A stretch of 33,631 bases of DNA from Streptomyces brasiliensis (GTDB lineage: Bacteria > Actinomycetota > Actinomycetes > Streptomycetales > Streptomycetaceae), in NCBI RefSeq assembly GCF_014647875.1, contig NZ_BMQA01000068.1:1-33631 (forward strand), written 5' to 3'. The notes beneath the pieces are model-generated. The model saw only the letters and a list, made by a program, of their open reading frames with translations. It was not told where the DNA came from and searched no databases. Of the stretch, positions 30,339 to 33,631 are shown one piece after another. Position numbers and translations under genes: made by a program. Position 1 is the first letter of the stretch. Each line of letters starts with the position of its first letter.

Positions 30339-31678
30339 TCCGCCGCCCGATTGTCGCCGAGCAGCTCCTTGGCCTCCTTCGCGAAGGCCGCGGCGGCCTG
30401 GCCGCCGTCTGCGCGCCCGGACAGCATCTTCCCTGTCGCGCTCTGGACCGCCTGGGACACCTGGTCCTCGCCGTCACCGCGCGGCGGCAGGATGCTGCCC
30501 GGCAGCTTGCGCTCCGCGTCGAGGAGCGACGGCTCGTTCTTGTACGGGGCAGTGCCGGAGAGGCCCTTGCGCGGCGAGACCGCCCCCACCGTCACCAACT
30601 GCTTGGCCAGGGGCGTCCCGGAACTCAGCCACTTCGCGAGTTCGACGGCGGCATCGGGGTTCTTGGCGTGGGCGTTGACACTGTAGCCGTAGCCGCCGCC
30701 ACTGATCGAGTACGGCTTGGTGCCCGGCACCAGCGCCGGGTAGTCCCATGTGGCGACCTTCTCGCGCAGGTTCTCGATCGGTGCCGCGCCTTCGGGGCCC
30801 CAGTCGAACTTCCAGCCCCAGCTGCCCTGGGCCGACACCGGAAGGGTGCCCTTGACGAAGTTCTTGTACTTGGTCGGCTCCCACGGATTGGGGTTCTGCA
30901 GGTCCCGGACCGGAAGGAGGCCGGCCTTGATGAGCTCGTCGTACAGGCCGAAGGTGGCCGACAGCCCCTTGCTCTTGAGCGTCCACTTCTTGGACTTGGC
31001 GTCGTAGAAGGTGCTGCCGGTGCCGGCCACGAGGGGCAAGAAGCCCTCCGTCCACGTGCCGCCGCCCCAGGCCGTGCCGGCGGGTATGACGATCGGGGCC
31101 TCGCCGGTCTTGGCCTTGACCTTCTTCAGCCTGCCGATCAGCTCGTCCCACGTACGCGGCTGCGAGGTGTCGACACCCAGCCGCTGCAGCACGTCCTTGC
31201 GGTAGAAGAGGCTCTGCAGGCTCGCTTCATGCGGGATGGAGTAGAAGCCGCCGTCGGGCTGGCGTGCGGCTTCTTTGGCCGACGTGTAGTACTGGCCCCA
31301 GCCGTCCCACTTGTCCAGGTAGTCGTCGAGCTTGAGCAGGTAGCCGGCGCCGGCCAACCCGGTCACGTTGCTGCCGCCCATGTCGAGGACGTCCGGCGCA
31401 GTGCCGGAGTGGAGCTGCTGCGTGATCTTGGTGTGGAACTGCTCGTCGGTGAGAGTGTCGGCGACCAGCTCGACCTTGATCTTTCGCCCCTGCTTGGCCA
31501 TCGCCCTCTCGAACTCCGGGATGAGGGCCTTGACGACCTTGGCGCGGGGCTCCTGGTACTCCAGCAGCTTGATGGTCACCGGGCCGTCCGCGTCCCCGCC
31601 CGAGCCCGAGCAGGCGGTGAGTGCTCCTGTCAGCAGCATCCCGGCCGTGGCTGTGGCAAGGACACGGTTGCGGCTCAT
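30335..31678 (-). CDS. carbohydrate ABC importer substrate-binding lipoprotein
   Basis: 447 aa from ATG 31678, with AGAGG seven bases before. The signal peptide MSRNRVLATATAGMLLTGAL ends in lipobox LTAC (Cys about residue 23), so it is anchored to the outside of the membrane. The mature part follows the extracellular solute-binding family 1 pattern: TIKLLEYQEPRAKVVKALIP, LHSGTAPDVLDMGGSNVTGL, GFYSIPHEASLQSLFYRKDV, PRTWDELIGRLKKVKAKTG, and aromatic residues (SWGWKFDWGPEG) likely to stack on sugar rings. Longer in-frame starts up to 31792 translate through the promoter and are rejected. First gene of operon 2; ligand presumably a (sulfated) oligosaccharide containing mannose, judged from the enzymes that follow. 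Confidence 0.93.
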   Translation of the reverse strand: MSRNRVLATATAGMLLTGALTACSGSGGDADGPVTIKLLEYQEPRAKVVKALIPEFERAMAKQGRKIKVELVADTLTDEQFHTKITQQLHSGTAPDVLDMGGSNVTGLAGAGYLLKLDDYLDKWDGWGQYYTSAKEAARQPDGGFYSIPHEASLQSLFYRKDVLQRLGVDTSQPRTWDELIGRLKKVKAKTGEAPIVIPAGTAWGGGTWTEGFLPLVAGTGSTFYDAKSKKWTLKSKGLSATFGLYDELIKAGLLPVRDLQNPNPWEPTKYKNFVKGTLPVSAQGSWGWKFDWGPEGAAPIENLREKVATWDYPALVPGTKPYSISGGGYGYSVNAHAKNPDAAVELAKWLSSGTPLAKQLVTVGAVSPRKGLSGTAPYKNEPSLLDAERKLPGSILPPRGDGEDQVSQAVQSATGKMLSGRADGGQAAAAFAKEAKELLGDNRAAE

Positions 31679-31732
31679 CGCGTCACCTCTCCTGGTCTCC
31701 AGCTCCCGACTGCGGTTCTTCCGGTCCATGCT

Positions 31733-31754
31733 TTTATCAAGCGGATCGGATAAA
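31733..31754. promoter_or_regulatory. operator-like inverted repeat TTTATC-N10-GATAAA
   Basis: TTTATC (31733-31738) and GATAAA (31749-31754) are a 6-base inverted repeat with a 10-base spacer. Together they lie directly after the predicted transcription start of operon 2 (about 31756). A protein bound here would block early transcription; the divergently encoded ROK2 is the likely binder. Confidence 0.5.
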
Positions 31755-31762
31755 GTTTGGCG

Positions 31763-31792
31763 ATCGTAAGTGGCGCGTCCGTAGCCAGTCAA
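31763..31792 (-). promoter_or_regulatory. promoter of operon 2
   Basis: On the minus strand TTGACT (31787-31792) and TACGAT (31763-31768) are spaced by 18 bases. The leader to the binding-protein ATG would be about 78 bases. This single promoter could serve the whole 10-kb run of six genes down to sulfatase 2. Confidence 0.6.
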
Positions 31793-31866
31793 GCCTTGGC
31801 AACCAGGTCATTTGCCTACATGACCTCGGCCCACGATTTCGCCCGATCGCACCGGGATCATCGATC

Positions 31867-31881
31867 CAATTGATTAAATTG
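31867..31881. promoter_or_regulatory. AT-rich inverted repeat in the ROK2 promoter region
   Basis: CAATT (31867-31871) and AATTG (31877-31881) flank GATTA in an AT-rich patch 51 bases before the ROK2 start. TAAATT (31875-31880) fits a TANNNT -10 for plus-strand transcription; the -35 is not clear. The site may mediate autoregulation. Confidence 0.35.
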
Positions 31882-31931
31882 TGTGAGGCCCGCGAGGATC
31901 GCTGGTCGTCGACGGATGTGAGGAGCCGGGC

Positions 31932-33149
31932 ATGCGGCGAGGGAGCAACCAGCTGCGGGTGGCGGACTTCAACCAGGCGGTGGTACTGGACCTGGTCCGC
32001 CGGTCTCGTGGCGTCAGCCGTGCCGATCTGCAGCGTGAGTCCGGTCTGAGCTCGCAGACCATCTCCAACATCACCCGCCGGCTGATCGACGACCGGCTGA
32101 TCCGCGAGAGCACGCCAGAGGGCAGCGCCCGCGGCCGCCCGAGCATTCCGCTGATCACCGACCCGGACGGGGCGTACTCGGTCGGTGTGCACATCGATCC
32201 GGCCCGGCTCACCATCGTGCTCCTCGACCTCGAGGGCGAGGTCCGGCTGGGCCGCCAGGACCATACGCCACAGGCCACGAACCCGTCCGAGGTGACCGCC
32301 TTCATCGCCGACGCCGTCGACGGTCTGATGACCGAGGCCGGCATCGACCGGGCCCGGGTACTCGGGCTGGGCATAGCGGCCCCGGGCCCGCTGGACGTCG
32401 AGGCCGGGCTGCTACTCGACCCGCCGCAACTGCCCAACTGGCGCAACGTCCGGCTGCGCGCGGACCTCCACGAAGCGACGGGACTGCCCGTCCTCCTCGA
32501 CAAGGACGTCACGGCCGCCGCGACGGCGGAGCTCCGCTCATCACCCCAGTCCTCGACCTCGTTCGTCTTCCTCTACCTGGGATCCGGGGTGGGCGCCTCG
32601 GTGGTGCTCGACAACCAGGTCATCCGCGGCACCACGAACAACGTCGGCGAGGTCGGGGACCTGGTCGTCGATCCCGATGCCGAACAACTGGAGTGGAGCG
32701 GCCGACGCGGAGGCCTGGCCGCCGCCTGCGTCCCGGAGGCGCTCGTTCTCCAGGCCGCCCGGGTCGGCCTGATGCCGCTGCCGAACCTGAACGACTACGT
32801 CGCCGTCGACGACGCCTGCTCCGCGCTGTGCGCCCTCGCGTCCGCGGGCGACGCCGTCGCGTCCCGCATCCTCGAGCGCGCGGCGCGCCGGGTCGCCGTC
32901 GGCCTCGGAGTGCTGGTGAACCTGCTGGACGTCCCGCGGGTGGTGCTCGGCGGCCCGCTGTGGGACCGGCTCAGCTCGGCGTTCCTCCCCGTCATCCCCG
33001 ACCTCGTCGACCGCGAACTCGTGGCGGCGCGCGAGAAGGTCCTGGTGCAGGGATCCGCCGTGGGTGAGCAAGTGGCCGCCCGGGGCGCCGCCGAACTGGT
33101 GATGGATCATTTCCTCGCACCTCGCGCATCCGCGCTGATGGTGGGCTGA
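31932..33149 (+). CDS. ROK-family transcriptional regulator of operon 2
   Basis: 405 aa from ATG 31932 with GAGGAG seven bases upstream. An N-terminal winged helix-turn-helix (RGVSRADLQRESGLSSQTIS then NITRRLI, residues ~26-55) precedes a ROK domain: YSVGVHIDPARLTIVLLDLE, VLGLGIAAPGPLD, VFLYLGSGVGASVVLDNQVI and VLVNLLDVPRVVLGGPLW. The family zinc site is lost: the GExGH motif reads GEVGD, and where CxCGxxGC should be there is EWSGRRGGLAAAC. The kinase Asp motif reads LDKDVT. So it is a non-enzymatic regulator whose sugar-binding pocket must be built without zinc. Divergent from operon 2 across 253 bases, which contain both candidate operators. Confidence 0.9.
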   Translation: MRRGSNQLRVADFNQAVVLDLVRRSRGVSRADLQRESGLSSQTISNITRRLIDDRLIRESTPEGSARGRPSIPLITDPDGAYSVGVHIDPARLTIVLLDLEGEVRLGRQDHTPQATNPSEVTAFIADAVDGLMTEAGIDRARVLGLGIAAPGPLDVEAGLLLDPPQLPNWRNVRLRADLHEATGLPVLLDKDVTAAATAELRSSPQSSTSFVFLYLGSGVGASVVLDNQVIRGTTNNVGEVGDLVVDPDAEQLEWSGRRGGLAAACVPEALVLQAARVGLMPLPNLNDYVAVDDACSALCALASAGDAVASRILERAARRVAVGLGVLVNLLDVPRVVLGGPLWDRLSSAFLPVIPDLVDRELVAAREKVLVQGSAVGEQVAARGAAELVMDHFLAPRASALMVG

Positions 33150-33426
33150 AGCCTCATCAGGTGCGGGGCAGCCGTAGTCCCCGGCGGGGGTGTTCCAACC
33201 AGTGCACTGCACGCTGGAGCGACGGCGCCGGTCGGAGGTACCGGATGATCGGGTTCTGGGACGCGGTGGCCCAACTGCTGCTGCCCGCCGACCTGCTGCC
33301 GAAGCCCGCTGTACCTGGACGACATCGGCGTGCCGCTGATCGCGCTGTGTGGCGTGCGCGCCGCCGCCCCCGCCGCCGGACGGTGACAGATCGGCGTCCA
33401 GGGGCGGCGGGCGGTCGGGCGAACGG
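33150..33426. other. intergenic region with no supported gene
   Basis: A plus-strand ATG at 33245 opens MIGFWDAVAQLLLPADLLPK, and an adjacent frame contains YLDDIGVPLIALCGV before a stop near 33384. Neither is complete, and the two may be halves of one small frameshifted gene. No family is recognised. The next gene is convergent. Confidence 0.35.
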
Positions 33427-33631
33427 TCAGCGGGTCACGATGTGCCGTTCGTCCGGAACGCAGTGGGTCATGACCAGGCCCGCCACGTTCCGCGGCGGAT
33501 TCTTGCCCAGGTTGGCGAGGCGCTGCTGGTCCTCGTCGGTGAGGGTCTGGTCGTCCAGCGGTTTGAGCGCAGCGACGTCCTCGGGGCCGATCCCGAGGCC
33601 CTGGCCGACCTTGAGGCCGAGCTCGTTCTCG
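33427..33631 (-). CDS. C-terminal end of an unidentified protein (partial)
   Basis: The last 67 codons of a minus-strand gene that begins beyond the window. It reads ENELGLKVGQGLGIGPEDVA, then LKPLDDQTLTDEDQQRLANL, GKNPPRNVAGLVMTHCVPDE, and RHIVTR before TGA (33427-33429). Codon use and composition are clearly coding. I do not recognise the family. It converges on ROK2 and is probably outside the sulfated-glycan locus. Confidence 0.6.
   Translation of the reverse strand, partial: ENELGLKVGQGLGIGPEDVAALKPLDDQTLTDEDQQRLANLGKNPPRNVAGLVMTHCVPDERHIVTR

Noticed and set aside
12179..33149. Sulfoquinovose breakdown pathway
   Set aside because: No GH31 sulfoquinovosidase, isomerase, kinase, aldolase or SQ dehydrogenase gene is present; the enzymes are sulfate-ester sulfatases and other glycosidases.
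1..33631. CRISPR arrays, tRNA or rRNA genes
   Set aside because: No regularly spaced direct repeats, cloverleaf-like segments or rRNA-conserved stretches were noticed on reading either strand.

Overview
The window reads as the chromosome of a Streptomyces-like actinomycete. It is very GC-rich with strong third-position GC bias, uses GTG and TTG starts and ATGA/GTGA gene overlaps, has short-leader promoters with TANNNT -10 boxes, and carries families typical of the group: WS/DGAT acyltransferase, BldG-like STAS protein, ROK repressors, a Cys-type formylglycine-generating enzyme (FGE), and a sugar ABC importer without its own ATPase.

Left part (1 to about 12,090) is a loose patchwork. It begins with a TetR operon (TetR, small membrane protein, alpha/beta hydrolase) with a clear palindromic operator. 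Then come a helical-bundle gene split into two overlapping frames, a small basic membrane protein, an orphan anti-anti-sigma protein, a wax-ester/triacylglycerol synthase, a YceI protein, a lipase, a GNAT acetyltransferase, and a fused paralogue of the split gene. Between them lie gene fragments: an anti-sigma-type ATPase tail, a Ku-like tail, a patatin start joined to a CBS piece, a transposition-ATPase tail, and the C-terminal third of an asparagine synthetase. This indicates repeated deletion and rearrangement.

Right part (12,179 to 33,149) is a coherent catabolic locus that I read as a sulfated-glycan utilisation system in two operons plus one secreted enzyme. Operon 1 (minus strand) runs ROK repressor, NitT/TauT-type permease, ATPase, lipoprotein binding protein, cytoplasmic Cys-type sulfatase and, after a 347-base gap, the FGE that would activate it. 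A Tat-exported GH43-like enzyme is transcribed divergently from it. Operon 2 (minus strand) runs sugar-binding lipoprotein, two sugar permeases, GH38 alpha-mannosidase, GH2 glycosidase and a second Cys-type sulfatase; a second ROK regulator is divergent to it.

Proposed working model (inference): the exported GH43 enzyme releases fragments. Operon 2 imports oligosaccharides, with energy probably from a shared MsiK-type ATPase encoded elsewhere, and trims them in the cytoplasm with the mannosidase, GH2 enzyme and sulfatase. Operon 1 imports a small sulfate ester, possibly a sulfated sugar, and desulfates it. Both sulfatases carry the CxPxR motif that FGE converts to formylglycine. The FGE itself has an odd WD40-like tail. 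The last 205 bases hold the end of an unidentified minus-strand gene.
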